Assembly: GCF_039929605.1 (NCBI RefSeq) | Contig: NZ_JBDSQX010000152.1 | Span: forward strand, 14,339-78,338 | Direction: 5' to 3' | Source: Pelomonas sp039929605 | GTDB taxonomy: Bacteria > Pseudomonadota > Gammaproteobacteria > Burkholderiales > Burkholderiaceae_C | Length of the DNA: 64,000 nt | Shown here: positions 43,625 through 52,869 of the stretch, one piece after another | Layout: each line of letters starts with the position of its first letter | How positions within the stretch are numbered: the stretch's first letter is position 1 | Position numbers and translations under genes: made by a program | The notes under the pieces: generated by a model | Seen by the model: only the letters and a program-made list of their open reading frames with translations | Databases searched by the model: none | Told to the model about the DNA's origin: nothing

Positions 43625-46585
43625 CTAGCGCCGCCACGGCGCGCGGTGGATCGCCTGGGTCGCCTCGGCCTCCGGCAGCGCCTTCGCAAACAACCACCCC
43701 TGCCCCACCTGCACGCCCAGTTGCTCCAGCAGCGCGGCCTGCTTCTCGTCCTCGACGCCTTCGGCCAGCGTCTGCTTGCCCAGCGCGAGGGCCAGGCCGA
43801 CGATGGTGCGGACGATCTCCTGCGCCTCGCGGCCGGCGGCCAGGCGGATGACGAAGCTGCGGTCGACCTTGAGCGTGTCGAACGGGAAACGATGCAGGTA
43901 GGCCAGCGACGAGTAGCCGGTGCCGAAGTCGTCAATGCTGAGCTTGAAGCCCATGCGCGCCAGCTCCTGCAGCACCTCGGCGCTGCGCTGCGGGTTGGCC
44001 ATGGCCATGCTCTCGGTCACCTCCAGCTTGAGGCGGTGCGTGGGCACGTCGCCCAGCGCCGCCAGCGTGGCGCGGGCGTCGGCCAGCAGCTCGACATCAC
44101 GCTCCAGCTGCACGCCGGACAGGTTGACGGCCACTTCGCCCGTGAAACCGATCGCCTGCCAGCGGCGCAGTTGGGCGGCGGCTTCGAGCAGGCCCCAGCG
44201 GCCGATGGCGCAGATCTGGCCACTCGCCTCGGCCACCGGGATGAAGTCGCCCGGCATGATCAGGCCCTTGGTCGGGTGGCGCCAACGGATCAGCGCCTCG
44301 AAGCCGAGCAGGCTGCGGTCCGACAGGCGCACGAAGGGCTGGTAGTGCAGCTCGAACTGGTCGCCTGCGGCCAGCGCGGCGTCGATGGCGTCGCGCAGCC
44401 AGCGGCGGGATTGCTCGACGAGTTGCTCGGCCGGATCGAACTCATGCGTGTGGCCCGGGCCGCCGGACTTGGCGCGGGCCAGCGCGCCTTCGGCGGCGGC
44501 CATCAGCTCGTCGGCGCTGCCGGGGCCGTGGCGGCGCTGCGCCCAGGCGATGCCGGCGGTGATAGCGAGGCCGTGTTCGCCGAACGGTGGCGCCAGCAAG
44601 GCCTGCACGCTTTGCGACAGCTCGCTGGCCACGTCGCCACCGGCCAGCAGCAGCGCGAACTGATCCGGCCCCAGCCGGGCGACCAGGTGGCGCGCACCGA
44701 AGGCCGCCTTGAGGCGCGCCGCCAGTTCGGTCAGTACTGAGTCGCCCACCACGGGGCCGTGGGTCTCGTTCAGCGCGCGAAAGCCGTCCAGGCCCAGCAG
44801 CAGCAGGCCGGTCTCGGGGGCGGACATGCCGCTGAGCAGCTGCGTCAGCTGCTCGCGAAACAGCACGCGGTTGGCCAGGCCGGTGAGGCGGTCGTGCAGC
44901 GCGTCGTAGCTGATCTGGCGCTGCAGGCGCTGGCTCTCCGAGATGTCGGTCAGCGAGCCGGCCATGCGCACGGGTTTGCCGTTCTCACGAACCGCCAGGC
45001 CGCGTGCCAGCAGCCAGCGCTCCTGGCCGCCCTGGTTGAAATGCAGCACGTGGTGGAACTGCAGGCTCTTGCCCTCCAGATGCGCCTGCAGCTCGGCGTT
45101 GAAGGCGTGCCTTGCGGCCAGCTCCAGGGGCTCGGTCCAGGCGGCGATGGACTGGCCGGCCTCGGCGGCCGACAGGCCCATCAGCGACAGCCAGCGCGGC
45201 GAGTAGTAGACGTCGCCGCTGGCAAGGTCCCAGTCCCACAGGCCATCGTTGGCGCCTTGGGCGGCAAGGGCGTAGCGCTGCTCGCTGGCGGCCAGGCGCC
45301 GGGACGCGACGCCGCGCTGCCTCTGCTCGACACCGGCGCGCAGCACGCTGGCGCCCAGCGTCGCCAGGGCCAGGGCCAGCAGCGGCGGCGCGAGCGACAT
45401 GACGAAGTAGCGGCTCTCGAAGCCCCATTGCACCAGCGCCAGCAGGGCCAGCGCGGCCAGCGCGACCAGCGCCAGCGCCCGGCCGAGCGACAGGCGCGCC
45501 AGCAGGCCTGCGGCGGCCAGCGGCAGCAGCAGCAGCGCCGCCAGCTCGGCCGCACCGCCCCAGGCCGGGCGCACCAGGCTGCGACCGGTCAGCAGGTTGT
45601 CGGTGACGGTGGCCAGGCGCTCCATGCCGGGCAGGCCGGCGTCGAAAGGCGTGGGGAAGTGGTCGCCTGCCGCCAGCGCCGCCACGCCGATGACGGCCAC
45701 CCGGCCACGCAGCCGGGCCATGTCCGCCTTGCCGGCCAGAAGCTCGGCAAAGCCAATGGACTCGAACGTGCCGCTCGGGCCGTAGTAGTTGACGCCCAGC
45801 CGCGACAGGCCGTCCAGCGGTGCGTGCAAGGCAGCACCGATCTGCACCTCGCGGCCAAAGCTCGCACGCACCTCGCGCCAGTTCACGCCGCGTGCAAAGG
45901 CGGCCAAGCGCAGCGCGAGCGAGGGGTAGACCTCGCCGTTCAGGCGCAGCAGCGGCAGGTCGTGGCGCAAGCTGCCGTCGCTCTCGCGGTGCACGCTGAC
46001 ATGGCCCAGCCCTGCGGCGGCGGCGACCAGTGCGGCCTCGGGCGCGAGCAGGCGGCGGGGCTTGTAGAAGTCGGCTTCGCTGCGGGCGAGCGCGGCCTCG
46101 TTGTCATAGCCCAGCAGCGCCTGGGCGAGGATGGGCGCGGGCGCGGTGGACGCGTCCTGCGCACCGTCGTCGGGTAAAGCGAACGGGATCAGCGTGCGGC
46201 CGCCGGCCTTCATCGCGCCGGCCAGCGCCGCGTCGCCCTCGGGCGTGCCGCCGCCGGGCAGCAGCAGGATGTCCAGCGCGATGGCACGGGCGCCGCCGTC
46301 CTGCAGCGCCTGCACGGCGCGGGCGATCTCGCTGCGGTCGGGCACGCGGCCGCCCAGGGTCTCCAGCGCGGCGTCGTCCACCCGCACGAGCAGCAACGGC
46401 AGCTCGGTGCCCGGGGCCAGGTGGCCGCGCCAGTAGGTCTGCGCATCAAGCGCCCAGTGATCCAGCCGCTGGAAGGCGGCCACGTCGGCCCGCAGCGCCC
46501 ACACGGCAGCGCCGAGCAGCGCGGCGGCCAGCGCGATCAGCACATAAATCAGCGCATAGGCCAGGCCGGAAGTTGCGCGCCTCAA
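43625..46585 (-). CDS. CHASE2-PAS-GGDEF-EAL signalling protein
   Basis: 986 residues. TM at about 8-30, extracytoplasmic CHASE2 domain (about 40-325), three TM helices (about 340-420), a PAS domain (about 435-560), a GGDEF domain whose signature reads GPDQF (639-643), probably inactive or GTP-binding only, and an EAL domain with intact EALIRWRHP (Glu763), DDFGTGYSSL and an expected phosphodiesterase role. Likely degrades c-di-GMP. Its start overlaps the FecR gene (ATGA), which follows the CHAT gene, so three envelope-facing proteins are made together. Confidence 0.92.
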   Translation of the reverse strand: MRRATSGLAYALIYVLIALAAALLGAAVWALRADVAAFQRLDHWALDAQTYWRGHLAPGTELPLLLVRVDDAALETLGGRVPDRSEIARAVQALQDGGARAIALDILLLPGGGTPEGDAALAGAMKAGGRTLIPFALPDDGAQDASTAPAPILAQALLGYDNEAALARSEADFYKPRRLLAPEAALVAAAAGLGHVSVHRESDGSLRHDLPLLRLNGEVYPSLALRLAAFARGVNWREVRASFGREVQIGAALHAPLDGLSRLGVNYYGPSGTFESIGFAELLAGKADMARLRGRVAVIGVAALAAGDHFPTPFDAGLPGMERLATVTDNLLTGRSLVRPAWGGAAELAALLLLPLAAAGLLARLSLGRALALVALAALALLALVQWGFESRYFVMSLAPPLLALALATLGASVLRAGVEQRQRGVASRRLAASEQRYALAAQGANDGLWDWDLASGDVYYSPRWLSLMGLSAAEAGQSIAAWTEPLELAARHAFNAELQAHLEGKSLQFHHVLHFNQGGQERWLLARGLAVRENGKPVRMAGSLTDISESQRLQRQISYDALHDRLTGLANRVLFREQLTQLLSGMSAPETGLLLLGLDGFRALNETHGPVVGDSVLTELAARLKAAFGARHLVARLGPDQFALLLAGGDVASELSQSVQALLAPPFGEHGLAITAGIAWAQRRHGPGSADELMAAAEGALARAKSGGPGHTHEFDPAEQLVEQSRRWLRDAIDAALAAGDQFELHYQPFVRLSDRSLLGFEALIRWRHPTKGLIMPGDFIPVAEASGQICAIGRWGLLEAAAQLRRWQAIGFTGEVAVNLSGVQLERDVELLADARATLAALGDVPTHRLKLEVTESMAMANPQRSAEVLQELARMGFKLSIDDFGTGYSSLAYLHRFPFDTLKVDRSFVIRLAAGREAQEIVRTIVGLALALGKQTLAEGVEDEKQAALLEQLGVQVGQGWLFAKALPEAEATQAIHRAPWRR

Positions 46586-47193
46586 TCCAGGGACCCCAGC
46601 CGCTGCTCGACGCGTTGCACCTTGTCCGCCGTCCAGGTCATGACGTCGCTGCAGTCCTTGGCGTCGCAGCGCGTGCCGCTGTTCGTCTTGGCCAGGCGCA
46701 CCGGGTAGCGTGGCTTGACGCTGCGGGTCTGCGGGCCGATGGGTTCGACATCGACCTCGCCGGTCTTCACGAGCACGGCGGTGGCGCGGTCGTCACCCAC
46801 CTCAACCGTGAACTCGGTGCCGCGCACGGCCGTCACGGCGGTGGGGGTGCGCACCTTCCAGCTGCCGCCGACCGACGGGTTCACGCGCTGGCCGATCAGC
46901 CCCAGCTCCAGCAGCAACTCGGCCTCGCGCGGCTTGGTGCTGCCAGCGCTGAAGGACTCGATGCGCAGCTGGCTCTTGTCGGCCAGCACGAGCACCGAGC
47001 CGTCGATGAACTTCAGCCGCACGCGGCCGGCCGTGCCGGTGCGCAGCGTGGTGCCGACGTCGAGCTTGTCGCCCACGGCCAGCGCCTTGCCGTCGATGCG
47101 CTGGGCGTCGCCGCTGACGGCCACGACCTCGCAGGCTTGCTGGGCAAAGGCGGCTGAACTCAGCAGGGACAGACACAACACGACAGACTTCAT
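46582..47193 (-). CDS. FecR-domain periplasmic protein
   Basis: 203 residues from ATG 47193 with GGAG upstream. Signal peptide about 1-19. FecR-type beta-rich core: GDKLDVGTTLRTGTAGRVRL, FIDGSVLVLADKSQLRI and VRTPTAVTAVRGTEFTVEV. No anti-sigma part. Such soluble FecR proteins often accompany CHASE2 receptors and may present a ligand. Two cysteines (CDAKDC) lie near the C-terminus. Confidence 0.88.
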   Translation of the reverse strand: MKSVVLCLSLLSSAAFAQQACEVVAVSGDAQRIDGKALAVGDKLDVGTTLRTGTAGRVRLKFIDGSVLVLADKSQLRIESFSAGSTKPREAELLLELGLIGQRVNPSVGGSWKVRTPTAVTAVRGTEFTVEVGDDRATAVLVKTGEVDVEPIGPQTRSVKPRYPVRLAKTNSGTRCDAKDCSDVMTWTADKVQRVEQRLGSLD

Positions 47194-47221
47194 TTCATTG
47201 CTCCAATGCGTAGTGCCCCAC

Positions 47222-47300
47222 CCAGCGGCCGCCATGGAACCGGCTTTGCCGGGCCATCGGCGGCGCCCCTGGAGGGGCCGGCGTAAGCCGGTAGGGGTGG
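47222..47300. repeat. Triple-hairpin repeat element next to the CHAT gene stop
   Basis: Three hairpins in tandem: 47240-47244 with 47248-47252, 47265-47269 with 47274-47278, and 47278-47282 with 47287-47291. The element ends at the CHAT gene stop codon. Same architecture as 58106-58184. Likely a terminator-like family of palindromic repeats. Confidence 0.65.
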
Positions 47301-50300
47301 TCAACGGGACGGATCGCCGAAGAGGGCGTATCCGGCCCAGTAGAACGGATGCGCCCAGCGCCCGCCACCGAGAGTTCCCTCGATCATCCCCACTTGCGCC
47401 AAGCGCAACGCCTCGGCGCGCGGGGCCTTGGCCGAGAACGTGGCCGCTGTGAGCGCGGCGGCCGAGGCGGTCTCGACCGACCAGTGCGTGGCCAGCACCG
47501 AGCGGCTGCCGGCGAAGAAGAAGCCGCGCACCAGGCCCGACATGGCCGCCCCGCCCTGCTCGCCCGCCGCCGTGTTGCAGGCGGACAGCAGCACGGCTTG
47601 GGCGTTCAGGCGCAGCGTCAGCACGTCGTCCAGCTCCAGCAGCGGCGAGGCGGTGGCGTCGGACGTGGGCGCCAAGGCCAGCGCAGGCTTGGACACGCCC
47701 GGCAGCTCGCCCGGCATCAGCCCGTGCGTGGCGAAGGCGATGAGGCGGCGGTCGTCCAGCTTGGCCGCGAGCACGGCCTCGCGCGTGGCGGCGGCGCCGA
47801 GCAGCAGGTCGGTTTGCGGGTTGGCGCCAACGGCCTTGGCCAGCACCGTCAGCTCGGCGCGGGTCTCGGGCAGCGGCGGGATGTCGCCATAACTGAAGCC
47901 CCAGGCGGCGTCGTACTTGGTGGCACCGCTGCCCAGAGCCGCACGGCCAGCCTTGGCGCTGGACTTGAACTGCGGGTCGCCCACGCCGAACAGCGCCTTG
48001 GCCGCCGGTGCGGGTGACGCCGCGCGGCGCAGCGCGTATAGGGCGCCGGCCGACGGCAACTGTGTGACGGCCATCTGCCGCGCCACGAAGGCATCGGGCT
48101 GGGCGGAAGTCAGCGCGGCGGCAAAGGGCATGGCGGCCAGCGCACCGTCGGCGGCGACGAGCAGGCTTCTCACACCGCCACTCGGTGGCATCAGCGGCGC
48201 GATGAGTTCCTTCCAGACCTCGTGCAGCACGGCCACGGGCAAGGTCGGCGGGCGGCCGGTGCTGAGGTCCAGCGCCGTGCGGGTCTGCGCGACCCGCTCC
48301 GCCCAGCCGGCCGCGCCGATGCCGGACGCGGAGAAGCGCGTGGCCTCGCCCGGCACGATGAGCCAGGTCAGCGTGGCGCCCTCCAGTGGCTGCACGACGA
48401 GCAGCGCCTCGCCGGGCGACATCAGCTTGGCGAGCGCGGCCGGCGCCGGCAGCGTGGGCGTGACGAGATCGGCATAGGCGGGGTAGGCCTTGGCAACGCG
48501 CTCACGCTGGGCGGTCAAGGCCTCGCGCGCGGCCTGAGCCACCTCGCGCTGCAGGCGCACCTGCTCACGCACGGCGGCCAGTTCGTCGGCATTGGCCTTC
48601 TGCTGCTTCTTGCGCTCGGCGTCGGGCAAGGCCTTGAGCTGGGCCTTGGTCTCGTCGCTGCTGTTGCGGCGGCGGATGCGGTCTTCCTCGCCCAGCGACG
48701 CGTTCAGGGTGCTGTGCCTGGCCGCCGCAGCCGCACGCAGCGCCTGCTCTTCCTCGATCAGGCCGCGCAGCGCGGGCGTGGCGGCCAGCACGCGGGCGCT
48801 GGCGTCCACCAGCGCGCGGTGGGTGGCGCCGGTCTGCATGCGGTCGGCCACCTGCATGGCGCGGTCGGCCCAGGCGGGGTCGACCTTCTCGCCACGCAGT
48901 GAACGCGCGGCGATCTCGCGCAGGAACTCGTCAAACGCCAGGCCGAGCACGAAGCCGCGCGCGCCCGACAGGTCCAGGTCCAGCCAGCCGCCGGGCGTGT
49001 CGAGCAAGGCAGCAAACAAAGGCTGGTAGTCGCCCCAGGCGCCGGCCATGTCACCTTTGAGCACGCGCACCAGCGCCCGCACGCCAGCGGCCTCCTGCGT
49101 CTGCGGATGCGCGTCGCCGTAAAGCCGCAGGCGTGAGCGGTGGATGCGCTCGACGATCTCCAGCGCCTCGTCGGAACGGCCGTTCTTGGCGGCCAGCAGC
49201 GCGCGTAGCCGCCAGTCGCTGGCACGGTCCCGAGCCAGGCTGTCGGCGGGCAGGCTGGCCAGGAACTCGCGGTAGAAGGCATCGGCCTCGGCCCAGCGGC
49301 GCAGGCCGATCAGCGAGCGGACCTGCTCCTGCCGCGCCAGCCAGCGCGCGTGGCTGGCCGCGCCGGCACCGGCGCGCTGCAGCATGTCGTCGGAGCGCTG
49401 GGCGTTCTCCAACGCGGCGGCGTACTGGCGCGACGCGACCTGGGCCTGCGCCAGGCGGTAGCTCCAGCGGGCGCCTAACGCGTCGGTGAGCTGGCCGGAG
49501 CGCCACAGCGCCAGGTTGCTCTGACCGATCTGCACGGCCTCGGGCGCGCGGCCCTGGCGCACCAGGGCGTAGGTCAGCATGCCCTGGGAGCCGTCGTACC
49601 AGCCGTAGGCGTCCTGCACGGCGGTGTCGCGGGCGCTTTTGTTCATGTCCTTGGCTGAGCGGCGCGCGTCCTCCACGCCCTTGTGCGACAGGCGCACGGC
49701 CTCGCGCAGCGTGGCGCTGGCCTCGGCCAACCGGCCGCTCCAGCGCTCCATCTCCGAGCGCACCTGCAGCCGGTCCACCTGCAGGCGCAGCGCGCCGGCG
49801 GGGTCGCTGTCGCCCAGGGTCTCCAGCGCCTGCTTGGTGAGGGCCTGGGCGCGTGACCAGGCGCGGTCGAGCATGGCGCGGTCCTTGGCCTGGGACAGCG
49901 CATAGACCTGGCGCAGCGCCGCAGCCGCGCGCAGCGGCGGGCTCAGCGACGTGTCGCTGGCGTAGGCATCGGCAACCGCAAGGCCCTTGCCCGAGCTGCC
50001 CCAGACGAACTCGGCGCTGAGGTACTGGCGCACCCAGAGATCGCCGCCCGGCTGGCCGCGGCTGAGCTGGGCCAGTTCGGCCAGCAGCACCACCCAGCGC
50101 CCGCGCTGCTCCAGAGTCTGCGCCGCACGGGCCTGGCGCTGCAGCAGCGCGTAGCGGGTAGCGGGGTCGGCCGGTAGCGCTTCAGCGAGCACGGCCCGGG
50201 CCTCGTCCGCGGCCATCAGCACAGGCGGCTCGCCGCTGTCGTCTTCGTCCACCTGCGCGCAGGCGCTGCCCACCGCGAGGGCCAGCATCCAGGCCCAGAT

Positions 50301-50315
50301 CTTGTGTTGTCGCAT
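47301..50315 (-). CDS. Exported TPR-CHAT (caspase-like) protein
   Basis: 1004 residues from ATG 50315 with GGAGG upstream; the upstream frame extension was rejected because it runs into the divergent promoter. Signal peptide about 1-21 (ending ACA). Residues about 40-560 are helical TPR-like repeats, 560-650 a coiled-coil-like stretch, and 700-1004 a CHAT protease domain with His864 (FATHGLMPGEL) and Cys913 (LLSACNTAAGEQGG). CHAT proteases are usually cytoplasmic, so export is unusual. Followed after the repeat element by FecR and CHASE2 genes. Confidence 0.9.
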   Translation of the reverse strand: MRQHKIWAWMLALAVGSACAQVDEDDSGEPPVLMAADEARAVLAEALPADPATRYALLQRQARAAQTLEQRGRWVVLLAELAQLSRGQPGGDLWVRQYLSAEFVWGSSGKGLAVADAYASDTSLSPPLRAAAALRQVYALSQAKDRAMLDRAWSRAQALTKQALETLGDSDPAGALRLQVDRLQVRSEMERWSGRLAEASATLREAVRLSHKGVEDARRSAKDMNKSARDTAVQDAYGWYDGSQGMLTYALVRQGRAPEAVQIGQSNLALWRSGQLTDALGARWSYRLAQAQVASRQYAAALENAQRSDDMLQRAGAGAASHARWLARQEQVRSLIGLRRWAEADAFYREFLASLPADSLARDRASDWRLRALLAAKNGRSDEALEIVERIHRSRLRLYGDAHPQTQEAAGVRALVRVLKGDMAGAWGDYQPLFAALLDTPGGWLDLDLSGARGFVLGLAFDEFLREIAARSLRGEKVDPAWADRAMQVADRMQTGATHRALVDASARVLAATPALRGLIEEEQALRAAAAARHSTLNASLGEEDRIRRRNSSDETKAQLKALPDAERKKQQKANADELAAVREQVRLQREVAQAAREALTAQRERVAKAYPAYADLVTPTLPAPAALAKLMSPGEALLVVQPLEGATLTWLIVPGEATRFSASGIGAAGWAERVAQTRTALDLSTGRPPTLPVAVLHEVWKELIAPLMPPSGGVRSLLVAADGALAAMPFAAALTSAQPDAFVARQMAVTQLPSAGALYALRRAASPAPAAKALFGVGDPQFKSSAKAGRAALGSGATKYDAAWGFSYGDIPPLPETRAELTVLAKAVGANPQTDLLLGAAATREAVLAAKLDDRRLIAFATHGLMPGELPGVSKPALALAPTSDATASPLLELDDVLTLRLNAQAVLLSACNTAAGEQGGAAMSGLVRGFFFAGSRSVLATHWSVETASAAALTAATFSAKAPRAEALRLAQVGMIEGTLGGGRWAHPFYWAGYALFGDPSR

Positions 50316-50411
50316 CGCTGCCTCCGGGCCACAAAGTAGCACGGGCTCGACAGCAGGCGGCCAAGCCCGACGCCGCGACCGGCCGGCGACGCCGCCTACA
50401 CTGCCGCCCGC

Positions 50412-51329
50412 ATGGGACCGGCCGCCAAAACCTTCATCGCACTCGTACTGACCCTGACGGCCGCCTTGTCGCCGCTGCGGGCCGACGCGGCCGAGGTCGC
50501 GAGCCGTATCCGCCTGCTCATCATCGAGGGCGTCAGCAACCACGACTGGCCGCGCCGCCTGGCGATGGTGCAGGACATCCTGGCGCGCGACGGCTCGTTC
50601 GACGTGGATGTCTCCATCACGCCTGCCGACGCGCGCGACGCCGACGCGTGGGCCCGCTGGCGGCCCGACTTCGCTCGCTACGACGTCGTGTTATCCGGCT
50701 ACAACGACCTCGGCGGCAAGCCCGCTTGGCCTGCCGAGGTGCAGCGCGCCTTCGAGGCCTTCGTGCGCGGCGGCGGCGGCTTCTACGCCTACCACGAGGC
50801 CAACAACGCCTTCGCCAGCTGGCCGCAGTACAACGAGATGATCGGCCTGGGCTGGCGCGACAAGCACTTCGGGCCGGCCCTGCTGGTGCGCGACGACGAG
50901 ACGCTGCAGACCGTGCTCGCCGGCGAGGGCGACGACACCGGGCATGGCGACCGCACCGATGCGCTGGTGCATCAACGCGGCCAGCACCCCATCCACGCGG
51001 GCCTGCCGCGCGCCTGGCGCGCCGCCGACATCGAGGTCTACCGCTACGCCCGCGGCCCGGCCCGCAATGTCGACGTCATCGCCTATGCGCACGACGGCGT
51101 GGACGAGCGGCGCTTCCCCGTCGAATGGACGGTGCAGTACGGCAAGGGGCGGGTCTTCGTGTCCACCTACGGGCATGTCTGGTTCGGCGAGGGCGTGCCG
51201 CCGAGCATGCGCTGCGCGGGCTTCCAGACCCTCATGCCACGCGCGCTGAAATGGCTGGCCGGGCGCGAACCCGGGGCCGCCGTTCCATCCGACTTCCCCG
51301 GGCCGGACGCCGTCTCGCTGCGGCCTTGA
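50412..51329 (+). CDS. ThuA-like exported protein
   Basis: 305 residues. Signal peptide about 1-27 (ADA). The ThuA/glutamine-amidotransferase-like fold shows RLLIIEGVSNHDW, VVLSGYNDLGGKPAW, FVRGGGGFYAYHEANNAF and GKGRVFVSTYGHVW. ThuA family members are linked to sugar utilisation; the exact reaction is unknown. Divergent from the CHAT gene across 96 bp. Confidence 0.87.
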   Translation: MGPAAKTFIALVLTLTAALSPLRADAAEVASRIRLLIIEGVSNHDWPRRLAMVQDILARDGSFDVDVSITPADARDADAWARWRPDFARYDVVLSGYNDLGGKPAWPAEVQRAFEAFVRGGGGFYAYHEANNAFASWPQYNEMIGLGWRDKHFGPALLVRDDETLQTVLAGEGDDTGHGDRTDALVHQRGQHPIHAGLPRAWRAADIEVYRYARGPARNVDVIAYAHDGVDERRFPVEWTVQYGKGRVFVSTYGHVWFGEGVPPSMRCAGFQTLMPRALKWLAGREPGAAVPSDFPGPDAVSLRP

Positions 51330-51458
51330 CGACGGCGGGCGCTCGTCGTTGGGCTGCCGGCCTCATCGCCGCTGCGGCTGGCCGGTCGCATCGTGCGGGC
51401 AGAGTTGGCGCGGGCCGCCCACACTGCGGCCGTCACTGACCTTTGAAGGGAAGACCGC

Positions 51459-52124
51459 ATGGACTACCGAGCCCTCTTGAGCCTCCCGCTGGCGGCCCTG
51501 GCGCTCACCGCCGGCGGGGCCGAGACGATGCGCCAGCCTGCGGGCTGGATGGCGGGCGCCAGCCACCCCTGGCCGGGCCCCACGCATGAGGCGGGCGTCG
51601 CCCCCGAGACGGAGAACGGCGGCCAGCGCGCCCTCACCATCAAGGCGTTCGACAAGCGCAAGGCCTTTGAGATCGGCAGCATCAGCCAACCGCTCTGGGG
51701 CTATGCCAATCGGCGCATACGCTTTTCCGCGCAGGTGAAGGCGAGCGGCGTGGATGGCTGGGCCGGGCTCGCGGTCGCCCCGGAGGGCACGCTGCTCTTT
51801 CTGGCGCCGAATTCCCCGGAGGCCGGTGCCGACGCCACCGCGCCGCGCGGCGCTGCCGGCTGCCCCGACTGGTGCGACGTCAGCGTCGTGGCTGACATCC
51901 CCGCAGCAAGCGACGGCATGGCCACTGTCGGCCTGGCCCTGATCGGCAACGGCCAGGTCTGGGCGCGCGGCTTCAAGCTCGAGACGGTTGGGCGCGAGGT
52001 GCCGGTCACCTCGCACCGCTTTGGCGCCGAGGCCGCTGCGCTCATCAAGGCCGACAGGGTGTGGTACGAGAGGCAGAGTCGCAACCGGAATCCCACGCCA
52101 CCGCAAAACCTGTCGCTGCAGTAA
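51459..52124 (+). CDS. Secreted hypothetical protein, paralog A
   Basis: 221 residues, start MDYRALLSLPLAALALTAGG (signal-like, though weakly charged). Beta-rich body with IRFSAQVKASGVDGWAGLAV and VGLALIGNGQVWARGFKLETVG. The same pattern recurs in the next gene, so the two are tandem paralogs. The fold looks like a jelly-roll or carbohydrate-binding sandwich; function unknown. Confidence 0.7.
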   Translation: MDYRALLSLPLAALALTAGGAETMRQPAGWMAGASHPWPGPTHEAGVAPETENGGQRALTIKAFDKRKAFEIGSISQPLWGYANRRIRFSAQVKASGVDGWAGLAVAPEGTLLFLAPNSPEAGADATAPRGAAGCPDWCDVSVVADIPAASDGMATVGLALIGNGQVWARGFKLETVGREVPVTSHRFGAEAAALIKADRVWYERQSRNRNPTPPQNLSLQ

Positions 52125-52164
52125 GAGCCGCCCACCCACCGGAACCCTGCCAAGGCCACCACAC

Positions 52165-52854
52165 ATGGACTACCGCACCCTCCTCCTCGCGCCGCTGGCC
52201 GCCATCGTGCTCAGCGTCGGCGCCACCATACCGATGCGCATGCCCGACGGCTGGCTTGCAAACAACACGTTCATCTTCTCCGAGCTCTCGTCGACGGCCT
52301 CGCAAGGCTACGAAATCGGCATCGATCCCGCCAGCGACGCAGCCGGCATGCCCACCCTCACGATCCGCTTGCTGAAGCCGACACGGCCGCTGGTTGTCGA
52401 CATGGGTGCCGCGCGCCAATCCGTGGATGGCTACGCGGGCAAGCGGTTGCGCGTCAGCGGCCAGTTGCGGGCCGAATCCGTGAAGGGCTGGGCCGGCCTC
52501 TATCTCGGACAGGGCGACGGCACCCTGCTAAACCGGATCGCCATCGCCCCTCCAAATGCCGAGGCGTTGCTGCCTGCCGGTGCGGCAGTGGCGGCCGATG
52601 GCGGCTGGCATGACACCAGCGTCGTGTTCGACGTGCCGGCCGACGCCGCCAGCGTCGACTTCGGCGTGGCCCTGGTGGGCGAGGGCCAGGTCTGGGCCCG
52701 CAACCTGCAGTTCCAGGTGGTGGGCTCCGAAGTGGCGACGACGGCGACCACCCTCCGCGTTGACCTGCAGTCGGTCCGGCGCGCCCAAGCCGAGAACACG
52801 GCGCGGCTGGCGAAGCTGCCACCCGGGCCCCTGGTCAACGCGGCGCTGGACTGA
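52165..52854 (+). CDS. Secreted hypothetical protein, paralog B
   Basis: 229 residues from ATG 52165 (MDYRTLLLAPLAAIVLSVGA). Shares with paralog A the N-terminus, the GWAGL motif and the segment FGVALVGEGQVWARNLQFQV, consistent with tandem duplication and divergence. It ends 15 bp before the LytS-like kinase, so it may be part of the same operon and could feed that sensor. Confidence 0.7.
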   Translation: MDYRTLLLAPLAAIVLSVGATIPMRMPDGWLANNTFIFSELSSTASQGYEIGIDPASDAAGMPTLTIRLLKPTRPLVVDMGAARQSVDGYAGKRLRVSGQLRAESVKGWAGLYLGQGDGTLLNRIAIAPPNAEALLPAGAAVAADGGWHDTSVVFDVPADAASVDFGVALVGEGQVWARNLQFQVVGSEVATTATTLRVDLQSVRRAQAENTARLAKLPPGPLVNAALD

Positions 52855-52869
52855 GCGTTGGGCCCGCCC

